Source: [Erwinia] mediterraneensis (lineage in GTDB: Bacteria > Pseudomonadota > Gammaproteobacteria > Enterobacterales > Enterobacteriaceae). From it: DNA of 64,000 nucleotides. The notes beneath the pieces were generated by a model that had not been told where the DNA came from, ran no database searches, and was given only the letters and a program-made list of their open reading frames with translations. Where the stretch lies: the NCBI RefSeq assembly GCF_900604315.1, contig NZ_LR026978.1, forward strand, positions 3,358,013-3,422,012, written 5' to 3'. The position numbers were made by a program, and so were the translations under genes. Positions 58,222-64,000 of the stretch are shown in pieces; the stretch's first letter is position 1; every line of letters starts with the position of its first letter.

Positions 58222-58848
58222 GCCTGTCTCTCACTGTCAGGTTGAATCCTTACGCCTTACCCTAAGACGTCTGATTCTCCCTAATGTAGCGGCTCGGGAA
58301 GAAAATGAAACGATGTTTCAGTTAAAAACAGAAGCGGGATTATAAAATAATTTCACTCAGAGGAAAAAGCGGGACGGTAATTCTGCTCAGGTTGCCAGCG
58401 CCCAACATTTCACCTGCTGCGATGTAAAATGGTCAGGAAAAGAGAAAAGCTTTGGCTCTCAGAATGCGCCTGCCGGGTTAAAAAATCTCGCCAGAGAAAG
58501 TCACCCTTTTTCAGTCAGTTAAAATGCAGCGTCCTGCAAAACGGAAATTAGTACGCCTTCGCTTGTTGCAAAATAAAGAATCCTTTCCGATAAATTAAGA
58601 GGTTATGTCTGGAGGCGTCTGCACGCAATTAGACCTTTTTCTACCCCTTGAATGGACAGTAATTATGATGCAGGAGAGCGCAATGTTTCGTTATGTCAGG
58701 CAAAGACCCTTTGATCTGGCTGTATCCAGGCGAGAGTTAGTCCGTTTATTACCGGAACATGCTGGCGGGCCGCGCCCGCTATCTGAAATGTAAACCGGAG
58801 ATAGCTGTCTCTGGCAGTTATCTCATCCGATAGCGAAAAGGTACTCCA
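58222..58848. other. Intergenic region with one possible small ORF
   Basis: Upstream of the cupin gene (minus) and of the beta-lactamase-fold gene (plus). One candidate is a 36-codon frame from ATG 58683 to stop 58793 with CAGGAGAG before it and a basic product beginning MFRYVRQRPFDLAVSR; its role, if any, is unknown. The rest, AT-rich, shows no other gene or strong structure. Confidence 0.4.
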
Positions 58849-59679
58849 TTGCGTATTCATCATCTTAACTGCGGCTGTATGTGTCCCGTGGGCGGGGCGC
58901 TTTATGATGGTTTCAGCAAAGGCGCTGTTGCTCATCTGGTCTGTCACTGCCTGCTGGTGGAGACCGATCGTCATGGTCTGGTGCTGGTTGATACCGGCTT
59001 TGGCTTACGGGATATGCAGCGTCCGGCAGATCGTCTGTCAGGCTTCTTCCGCGCGATGAACAATATTCGCTACGATGAATCTCTGACCGCGGTAAAACAG
59101 ATTATCGCGCTGGGTTTTCGCCCGGAAGATGTCCGGCATATTGTGCTGACCCATCTCGATTTTGATCACGCGGGCGGTATCAGCGACTTCCCGCAGGCGC
59201 GCATTCATCTGCTGCAAAAAGAGCTGGACAGCGCCACCACCCAACAGGGCTGGCTGCGTCGGCAACGTTACCGGCCGCAGCAGTGGAACAGCGACAACGG
59301 CTGGCGGGGTTATCCTTCCGCTGGCGAGAGCTGGCATGGCTTTAATGCGGTGCGGGCAATTGACGATCTTAACGATGAGATCCTGCTGGTACCGCTGCCC
59401 GGGCATACGCTGGGGCATGCCGGGGTGGCGATCCGTCATGGCGATGGCTGGCTGCTGCACGGGGGCGACGCCTGGTTTTACCGCGGCGAAATGTACCAGC
59501 CTGAGCGGCACTGCACACCCGGCCTGCGTTTCTATCAGTGGCTGATGCGCAGTGATACCGGCGCCTGGCAGCATAACCAACAGCGGTTGCGTGAACTGTC
59601 GCTTAACGCGGAGGCAAAGGTGACGATGTTTTGCAGTCACGATGCCCGCGAACTGGAAGCGCTGCGCCAGCGCCGCTGA
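58849..59679 (+). CDS. Metallo-beta-lactamase-fold hydrolase, AHL-lactonase-like
   Basis: A 276-residue member of the metallo-beta-lactamase superfamily. The metal motif is LTHLDFDHAGG (H-x-D-x-D-H, near residue 105) with later ligands in PLPGHTLGHAGV and the Asp/His of LHGGDAW and FCSHDA. The layout resembles N-acyl-homoserine-lactone lactonases of the AiiA kind, but substrate prediction from motifs is not safe. The start appears to be TTG at 58849 with AAGG upstream. It is followed by the DUF2231-like and quinoprotein genes on the same strand. Confidence 0.85.
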   Translation: MRIHHLNCGCMCPVGGALYDGFSKGAVAHLVCHCLLVETDRHGLVLVDTGFGLRDMQRPADRLSGFFRAMNNIRYDESLTAVKQIIALGFRPEDVRHIVLTHLDFDHAGGISDFPQARIHLLQKELDSATTQQGWLRRQRYRPQQWNSDNGWRGYPSAGESWHGFNAVRAIDDLNDEILLVPLPGHTLGHAGVAIRHGDGWLLHGGDAWFYRGEMYQPERHCTPGLRFYQWLMRSDTGAWQHNQQRLRELSLNAEAKVTMFCSHDARELEALRQRR

Positions 59680-59792
59680 TGTCTGGATCCTTTTACTGGC
59701 TTACCCATCAACGCATCGTTACAGGTCGCCTGCCGGGCTGACGGGGCTGCAGCCTGCCCGTCGCCATGTCAGCAGCGACCCGGGAGAAAAAA

Positions 59793-60218
59793 ATGAATAC
59801 CCATTCTCGTTCCGAACCTTCGGCGCTGGCCGTGGCGCTGTATGAATTGCTTAATCCTGTTCCGCTCGGCTTTTTTGTTGCCGCCTGGATCTTCGACATT
59901 ATCTATATAAACAGCGCGGTGGTGATGTGGACCCATGCCGCCAGCTGGCTGATTACGCTCGGTCTGATCATTGCCATTATCCCGCGCCTGATTAACCTGG
60001 TGCAGGTCTGGTTCCTTCATCGCGCTCGCACTGGCGCGGCGGGAAAAGCCCATTTCTGGCTTAATCTGCTGGCGCTGCTGCTGGCGATCCTTAACGCCTT
60101 TGTCCACAGCCGTGACGCGTATGCGGTGGTGCCGCTGGGCGTGATCCTTTCGACCCTGACAGTGATCCTGCTGCTGCTGGGAAATGTGCAACTCGCGTTA
60201 CGTCAACGTGCTGCTTAA
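59793..60218 (+). CDS. Membrane protein, probably DUF2231 family
   Basis: A 141-residue protein with four membrane segments (PLGFFVAAWIFDIIYI, AASWLITLGLIIAIIP, FWLNLLALLLAILNAF, VVPLGVILSTLTVILLLLG). The assignment to DUF2231 is tentative. GGGAG precedes ATG at 59793. It ends 12 bases before the quinoprotein lipoprotein gene, so the two are probably co-expressed; it could pass electrons or anchor the dehydrogenase, but this is only inferred from position. Confidence 0.75.
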   Translation: MNTHSRSEPSALAVALYELLNPVPLGFFVAAWIFDIIYINSAVVMWTHAASWLITLGLIIAIIPRLINLVQVWFLHRARTGAAGKAHFWLNLLALLLAILNAFVHSRDAYAVVPLGVILSTLTVILLLLGNVQLALRQRAA

Positions 60219-60230
60219 GGAGAAGTCATC

Positions 60231-61532
60231 ATGAAAAAACGTCACGGAAGCCTGATGATGCTCATGCTGGCTGCGCTGCTGGCAGGCTGTGATGAGGCGG
60301 CTCAGCTCGACCCGCAAAAACAGATGGGGCCCAACCCGGAACTGCCGCAAGCGAAAAGTTTCTTTATGCCGCCGATGCAGGTGCCGGAAGGGGTCGCCTG
60401 GCAAGCGGGCGAGATGCCGAAGGTGGCGGAAGGGCTGAAAATCGAAAAAGTTGCCGGGGGGCTGAAACATCCGCGCCAGGTGTATGTCCTGCCGAACAAT
60501 GATGTGCTGGTGGCAGAAGCCAATGCGCCCGGCGGACCCACCACCCGGCCCAAGCAGCTGATTATGGGCATTGTGCAGAAGGCGTCGGGTAAAGGCGGCA
60601 AGGGCGGTAATCGCATCGTGCTGCTGCGCAATGTGAACGGCAAATGGGAACAGCACACCTTTATCGAAAATTTGCACTCTCCCTTTGGTATGCAGCTGGT
60701 GGGCAATACGCTGTATGTCGCCAATGCTGACAGTCTGGTGAAATTCCCTTATCAGGAAGGGCAAACGGAAATCCGTACGCCGCCTGTCGAAGTCACCGAG
60801 TTACCGGGCGGCCCGCTTAATCATCACTGGACCAAATCACTGCTGGCCAGCCCTGATGGCAGCAAGCTCTATGTGGGCGTCGGCTCCAACAGTAATATTA
60901 CCGAAAACGGCATCGGCGCGGAGTACCGGCGGGCGGCCATTCTTGAAGTCGATGCCGCCAGCGGGGCGAGTCGTATTTATGCCGGTGGACTGCGCAATCC
61001 CACCGGGATGCAGTGGGAGCCGGAAAGCGGGCGTCTGTGGGCGATTGTCAACGAGCGTGACGAAATAGGTTCCGATCTGGTACCGGATTATATGACTGCG
61101 GTACAGGAGAACGGCTTTTACGGCTGGCCTTACAGTTATTTTGGTCAGCATGTGGATGAGCGTGCGCAGCCACAGCGTCCCGATCTGGTGGAGAAGGCGA
61201 TTAAACCTGACTATGCCCTCAGTTCGCACGTCGCGCCACTGGGACTGCTGTTCTATACCGGCGACAACATGGCGCAATATCGTGGCGGCGCCTTTATCAG
61301 TGAGCATGGCAGCTGGAATCGCTCGCCGCTGAACGGCTATCAGGTGGTATGGGTGAAATTCGAGCAGGGGCGGCCGGTGGGCATGCCGCAGCCGGTGGTT
61401 ACGGGCTTCCTGACCGACGATCAGAAACAGGTACGTGGTTTGCCGGTGGGACTGGCCATGGATCAACAGGGCGGGGTACTGATTGCTGACGATGCCGGTA
61501 ATACCCTGTGGCGGATCAGCGCCGCGCCCTGA
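60231..61532 (+). CDS. PQQ-dependent sugar/sorbosone dehydrogenase-type lipoprotein
   Basis: A 433-residue six-bladed beta-propeller protein of the soluble quinoprotein (aldose sugar or L-sorbosone dehydrogenase) family. It has a lipoprotein signal (MLAALLAGC, Cys at about residue 23) followed by Asp-Glu, which in E. coli retains lipoproteins in the inner membrane. Family segments are VAGGLKHPRQVYVLPNNDVLVAEANAP, NHHWTKSLLASPDGSKLYVGVGSNSN and SEHGSWNRSPLNGYQVVWV. It would oxidise a sugar or aldehyde in the periplasm using PQQ made by the operon 8 kb to the left. AAGGAG lies before the ATG. Confidence 0.9.
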   Translation: MKKRHGSLMMLMLAALLAGCDEAAQLDPQKQMGPNPELPQAKSFFMPPMQVPEGVAWQAGEMPKVAEGLKIEKVAGGLKHPRQVYVLPNNDVLVAEANAPGGPTTRPKQLIMGIVQKASGKGGKGGNRIVLLRNVNGKWEQHTFIENLHSPFGMQLVGNTLYVANADSLVKFPYQEGQTEIRTPPVEVTELPGGPLNHHWTKSLLASPDGSKLYVGVGSNSNITENGIGAEYRRAAILEVDAASGASRIYAGGLRNPTGMQWEPESGRLWAIVNERDEIGSDLVPDYMTAVQENGFYGWPYSYFGQHVDERAQPQRPDLVEKAIKPDYALSSHVAPLGLLFYTGDNMAQYRGGAFISEHGSWNRSPLNGYQVVWVKFEQGRPVGMPQPVVTGFLTDDQKQVRGLPVGLAMDQQGGVLIADDAGNTLWRISAAP

Positions 61533-61550
61533 GGCGTTTCTTACGGCAAT

Positions 61551-61590
61551 AAAAAAAGGATTTGGCCTGGGCCAAATCCTTTTATTTTAT
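61551..61590. terminator. Bidirectional terminator between the dehydrogenase and the istR-like RNA
   Basis: AAAGGATTTGGCC-TGG-GCCAAATCC with TTTTATTTTAT (plus) and AAAAAAA at the other end forms a strong stem. It ends the dehydrogenase transcript from the left and the istR-like RNA from the right. Confidence 0.9.
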
Positions 61591-61647
61591 GTTCTGTCAG
61601 CGGGTGGTAGCCGTTGGCAGAACAGGGATGCTCAGCATTCCTCACAC
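61551..61647 (-). ncRNA. IstR-like antisense RNA, antitoxin of the TisB-like peptide
   Basis: A predicted RNA of about 97 nt. On the minus strand a near-consensus sigma-70 promoter (TTGAAA at 61680-61675, 17-base spacer, TAGAAT at 61657-61652) predicts a start near 61647. The RNA then begins with GTGTGAGGAATGCTGAGC, which is fully complementary to 17 nt of the toxin leader (61823-61839). It continues with an imperfect 13-bp hairpin (61591-61623) and ends at the terminator with T-run at 61557-61551. Position, orientation and pairing follow E. coli IstR-1. No transcript data are available, so this is a sequence prediction. Confidence 0.8.
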
Positions 61648-61665
61648 TTTAATTCTAAAGAGAGG

Positions 61666-61693
61666 TTGAGAGGTTTTCAAGTTTCGCTAAAAT
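61666..61693 (+). promoter_or_regulatory. Predicted promoter of the tisB-like gene
   Basis: TTGAGA (61666-61671), 16 bases, TAAAAT (61688-61693) places the start near 61700, inside the LexA box, so LexA would block initiation. It lies back to back with the istR-like promoter. Confidence 0.6.
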
Positions 61694-61694
61694 A

Positions 61695-61710
61695 CTGTAT
61701 GCTTATACAG
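61695..61710. promoter_or_regulatory. LexA box (SOS operator)
   Basis: CTGTATGCTTATACAG matches the LexA consensus CTGT-N8-ACAG perfectly in both half-sites and has an AT-rich core. It overlaps the predicted start of the tisB-like transcript, indicating SOS induction on DNA damage. Confidence 0.93.
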
Positions 61711-61822
61711 GTGTTGAATGTCCGGGCGGGGCACCGTTGCAACTTGTCGCTCCCAGGGGCACGGTTTCAAAATCCCGGCAGGTAACAGGTGGTGCTGGCC
61801 TGTAGCTTTCGCAACGAGAGCC

Positions 61823-61839
61823 GCTCAGCATTCCTCACA
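61823..61839 (+). promoter_or_regulatory. Antisense-pairing site in the tisB-like mRNA leader
   Basis: GCTCAGCATTCCTCACA occurs here and, identically, at 61630-61646 inside the istR-like gene read on the other strand. The RNA product of the latter is therefore fully complementary to this site over 17 nt. It lies about 65 nt upstream of the toxin ribosome-binding site, the kind of standby position used in E. coli tisB. Confidence 0.85.
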
Positions 61840-61917
61840 ACGTGCTCAGGCTCCCGGCGGGTTAAGTAAAGGCTCCGGAAGCTGAAAAGCGCTCTCCTGC
61901 AGAGGAGAAGGAAAGTG

Positions 61918-62007
61918 ATGGAACTGATTAAGCTGGTCCTGGATATCATCAGAATCATCTTGCAGATCATCGTTGCCCTTATGCAACTGACCGGCCACGC
62001 CTGTTAG
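61918..62007 (+). CDS. tisB: TisB-like hydrophobic toxin peptide (29 residues), SOS-controlled
   Basis: A 29-residue peptide, the same length as E. coli TisB, beginning MELIKLVLDIIRIILQ and continuing IIVALMQL before a short polar end. It is one amphipathic membrane helix with charged Lys, Asp and Arg in its first half, as in TisB, which depolarises the membrane after DNA damage and favours persister formation. The ribosome-binding site GAGGAGAAGG is strong. A long leader with a LexA box, an antisense-pairing site and an overlapping 56-codon frame (from ATG 61718, in the place of tisA) precedes it; a terminator follows. The name rests on architecture; residue identity with TisB is only partial. 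Confidence 0.82.
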   Translation: MELIKLVLDIIRIILQIIVALMQLTGHAC

Positions 62008-62029
62008 CGGCAGCCGGAACTTGAAACAA

Positions 62030-62056
62030 GGCGGAGCTGACCACTCCGCCTTTTTT
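62030..62056 (+). terminator. Terminator of the tisB-like gene
   Basis: GGCGGAG-CTGACCA-CTCCGCC followed by TTTTTT. Confidence 0.92.
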
Positions 62057-62073
62057 CGCGCCTGAGCGCAGGC

Positions 62074-63243
62074 TCAGGGAACAAACACCGCGCGTACGCA
62101 GCCATCCTCTTTGTGTTTAAACATCTCATAACCACGTGCGGCTTCTTCCAGCGGGAAGCGATGGGTCGCCATCATCGCCGGATTCAGCTCGCCCTGTGCG
62201 ACATGCTCCAGCAGGCGTGGCATATAACGCTGACCGTGCTGCTGGGCGGTGCGGATGGTCAGGCTTTTATTGATAATCAGCCCCAGCGGGAATTTATCCA
62301 TCACGCCATACACGCCGAGAATGGCGATATTGCCGCCTTTACGGCAGCTGTAAAGCATCTGCCGCAACGCCGCGCCAATGTCAGTTTCCAGATGCAGCAG
62401 CTGTTTGGTGCGGTCATAGACCTGAGTTAACCCCTCACCACGGGCTTCCATCCCCACCGCGTCAATACAGCTGTCAGGACCACGTCCGCCGGTCAGTTCC
62501 AGCAGCGCTTCGTGAATATCCTCTTTGCTGTAATCAAGGGTCAGAGTATCGGCATTTTGCTGGCGCGCCATTGCCAGTCGCTCCGGATAACGGTCGATGG
62601 CGATCACCTGGTGGGCCCCCATCAGCCAGGCGGATTGCTGCGCCATTAAACCGACGCCGCCACAGCCCCAGACCGCCACGGTATCGCCGGGATGAATGTT
62701 ACAGAAGTCAGCGCCCATGTAGCCGGTGGGAACCGCATCCGACAGAAACAGCGCCTGTTCATCGCTGACGCTTTCCGGCACCACAAAACAGTCGTTATCC
62801 GCAAAGGGCACCCGGACATATTCCGCGTGCGAACCCGCATAGCCGCCAAAGGCGTGACTGTAGGCGTAGATACCGCCGGTAGCGTGTCCCAGTACCGACT
62901 CACCCAGCTCCCAGTGCGGATTCGTGTTATCACAGCAGGAGGGCAGTTGATGCTGACAGAACCAGCAGGAACCGCAGGAGATAAACGACGGCACCACGAC
63001 GCGATCGCCGCGCCGGATATTGCGTACCGCGCTGCCCACCTCAACCACTTCCCCCATAAACTCATGGCCCAGGATATCCCCCTCATGCATGGTCGGGATC
63101 AGGCCATCAATCACGTGCAGATCGGAGCCACAGGTGGTGGTCAGCCGTACCCGAATGATCGCATCATGGGGATTGAGAATGCCGGGATCGGCCACGGTTT
63201 CTACTTTCAGATCATTGACGCCATTCCAACATAGAGCTCGCAT
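62074..63243 (-). CDS. Zinc-dependent alcohol dehydrogenase (glutathione-independent formaldehyde dehydrogenase-like)
   Basis: A 389-residue medium-chain dehydrogenase. The catalytic zinc site is CGSDLHVIDG and GHEFMGEVVEVGSAV; the structural zinc cysteines are in CGSCWFCQHQLPSCC; the NAD(P) motif is VAVWGCGGVGLMAQQSA. The presence of the extended loop (NTNPHWELGESVLGHATGGIYAYSHAFGG in part) resembles FdhA-type formaldehyde dehydrogenases and related threonine-type enzymes; the exact substrate is not clear. AAGGAGG stands close to two ATG codons and favours the second, at 63243. It shares bases with the stop of the SRPBCC gene, so the pair is coupled. Confidence 0.9.
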   Translation of the reverse strand: MRALCWNGVNDLKVETVADPGILNPHDAIIRVRLTTTCGSDLHVIDGLIPTMHEGDILGHEFMGEVVEVGSAVRNIRRGDRVVVPSFISCGSCWFCQHQLPSCCDNTNPHWELGESVLGHATGGIYAYSHAFGGYAGSHAEYVRVPFADNDCFVVPESVSDEQALFLSDAVPTGYMGADFCNIHPGDTVAVWGCGGVGLMAQQSAWLMGAHQVIAIDRYPERLAMARQQNADTLTLDYSKEDIHEALLELTGGRGPDSCIDAVGMEARGEGLTQVYDRTKQLLHLETDIGAALRQMLYSCRKGGNIAILGVYGVMDKFPLGLIINKSLTIRTAQQHGQRYMPRLLEHVAQGELNPAMMATHRFPLEEAARGYEMFKHKEDGCVRAVFVP

Positions 63244-63788
63244 CATACCTCCTTCTTATCTTTGCCCTGAGCATGACGGCCAGCAGGCTGGCTGTAGAGC
63301 GTAGGGATCTCACCGGTTTCAGCCAGACTTTTAAAACGATGAAGCGCTTTACTGGCGATCTCTTTCGGAAAGAGATCGAGCATCGAGGTCACCTTTTTAC
63401 CGATAACGCCACCCGGCGGTGTAAAACGCAGCGTTAACGCCAGCTCCGTTCCCCATTCACCCGGCGCGGTGCTCAGTTCCAGCTGCCCTTCATTCGGAAT
63501 ATCCGCTCCCTCCAGCGAGCGCCAGGCGATCAGCCGTCCCGGCTCAATCTCCGTAATACGGCTCTCCCAGCGCCAGTTCTTTTTCACCGGACCATCCACT
63601 TCCCAGCGGGCATCGCTGTCGTTAATCACTTCGACACGGGCGAAATGCGCCATAATGCGCGGCAAAGTGTCGGGTTGTAACCAGAGCTGACACAGCTCAG
63701 GGGCGGGGCGTCCAATGGTGATCCAGCGGCGCAGAATCAAATCGCGATCGTTATCCACTGCAGCAAAAGTGTCAGTTGAATGGGTCAA
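63243..63788 (-). CDS. SRPBCC-family protein (polyketide cyclase/dehydrase fold)
   Basis: A 181-residue protein of the START/SRPBCC type. The segments ARWEVDGPVKKNWRWESRITEI, GRLIAWRSLEGADIPNEGQLEL and LTLRFTPPGGVIGKKV match family members that are often next to alcohol dehydrogenases in proteobacteria. These proteins bind hydrophobic ligands; the ligand here is unknown. The start is TTG at 63788, chosen because AAGGAGG lies 4 bases upstream and there is no ATG in the region. The stop overlaps the ATG of the dehydrogenase gene. Confidence 0.85.
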   Translation of the reverse strand: MTHSTDTFAAVDNDRDLILRRWITIGRPAPELCQLWLQPDTLPRIMAHFARVEVINDSDARWEVDGPVKKNWRWESRITEIEPGRLIAWRSLEGADIPNEGQLELSTAPGEWGTELALTLRFTPPGGVIGKKVTSMLDLFPKEIASKALHRFKSLAETGEIPTLYSQPAGRHAQGKDKKEV

Positions 63789-64000
63789 GTGGCCTCCTTA
63801 TACCCCTGAAGGGGAAAATAAAAGCGAATCAACGCTCAGCATCGACATGTTGAGTTAAGCACAGGCCAGGGAAACTGCGAGCGAAGCGGAAGAGCGGGCG
63901 TGCTGATAAAAAGGCGCACGGCGGACCGTCCGGGAACGGCCCGCATCAGGTGAAGTCAGGGGGATGGATTGCGCGCATTATGCCCGGGCGCGTGTCAGCG

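Noticed and set aside
1..64000. CRISPR arrays, insertion sequences, prophage, tRNA or rRNA genes
   Set aside because: No regularly spaced repeats, transposase or integrase genes, or cloverleaf-like segments were recognised in the window.

Overview
The window is chromosomal DNA of an enterobacterium, most likely of the Erwiniaceae (Pantoea, Mixta or Erwinia type). The gene order rsxABCDGE-nth-dtpA, cnu-ydgK, ydgJ-add, ydgA-manA-fumC-tus matches the replication-terminus side of the Escherichia coli chromosome. A pqqABCDEF operon, an srfABC operon and a manganese catalase of a non-Salmonella type point away from Escherichia itself. The genus is inference: there is no rRNA or tRNA gene in the window to settle it.

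Left third (1-24.8 kb). A partial dtpA peptide transporter gene runs off the left edge. It is followed by nth, the six-gene Rsx electron-transport complex (RsxC carries a long Ala/Lys/Arg repeat tail), ydgK and cnu, all on the minus strand. Next comes sugar uptake: ytfQRT-yjfF (galactofuranose ABC importer) behind a GalR/GalS-like operator, then a compact arabinose locus. The arabinose locus has araBA on the minus strand, divergent from araFGH-araC on the plus strand. Between them is a well-conserved araI1-araI2 AraC site arrangement. No araD is present. ydgJ and add close this section.

Middle (25-46.6 kb). A manganese catalase is followed by three unrecognised small proteins, then ydgA, manA, fumC (no fumA beside it) and a small membrane protein. 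tus follows, with two Ter-like sites in its upstream region. Beyond it are an MFS transporter, an Rrf2 regulator, a coiled-coil tail-anchored protein with 11-residue repeats, a MarA/SoxS-type regulator, a barnase/barstar pair, the srfABC operon (SrfB has a Hsp70/actin-type nucleotide fold, SrfC a degenerate P-loop), and ydcO divergent from sutR around an 18-bp perfect palindrome.

Right third (46-64 kb). This part centres on pyrroloquinoline quinone (PQQ): a YncD/PqqU-type TonB receptor, a 3-hydroxyisobutyrate-dehydrogenase-like oxidoreductase, a dipeptidase gene, pqqABCDEF, and further on a lipoprotein of the sorbosone/aldose quinoprotein dehydrogenase type. The cell can therefore make PQQ, probably import it, and use it in the periplasm. 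Between that dehydrogenase and a zinc alcohol dehydrogenase lies an apparent SOS-controlled type I toxin-antitoxin locus. It has a perfect-looking LexA box, a 29-residue hydrophobic peptide like TisB, and a divergent IstR-like antisense RNA whose 5' end is complementary to the toxin leader over 17 nt. It was not visible as an ordinary gene and is the most interesting finding here.
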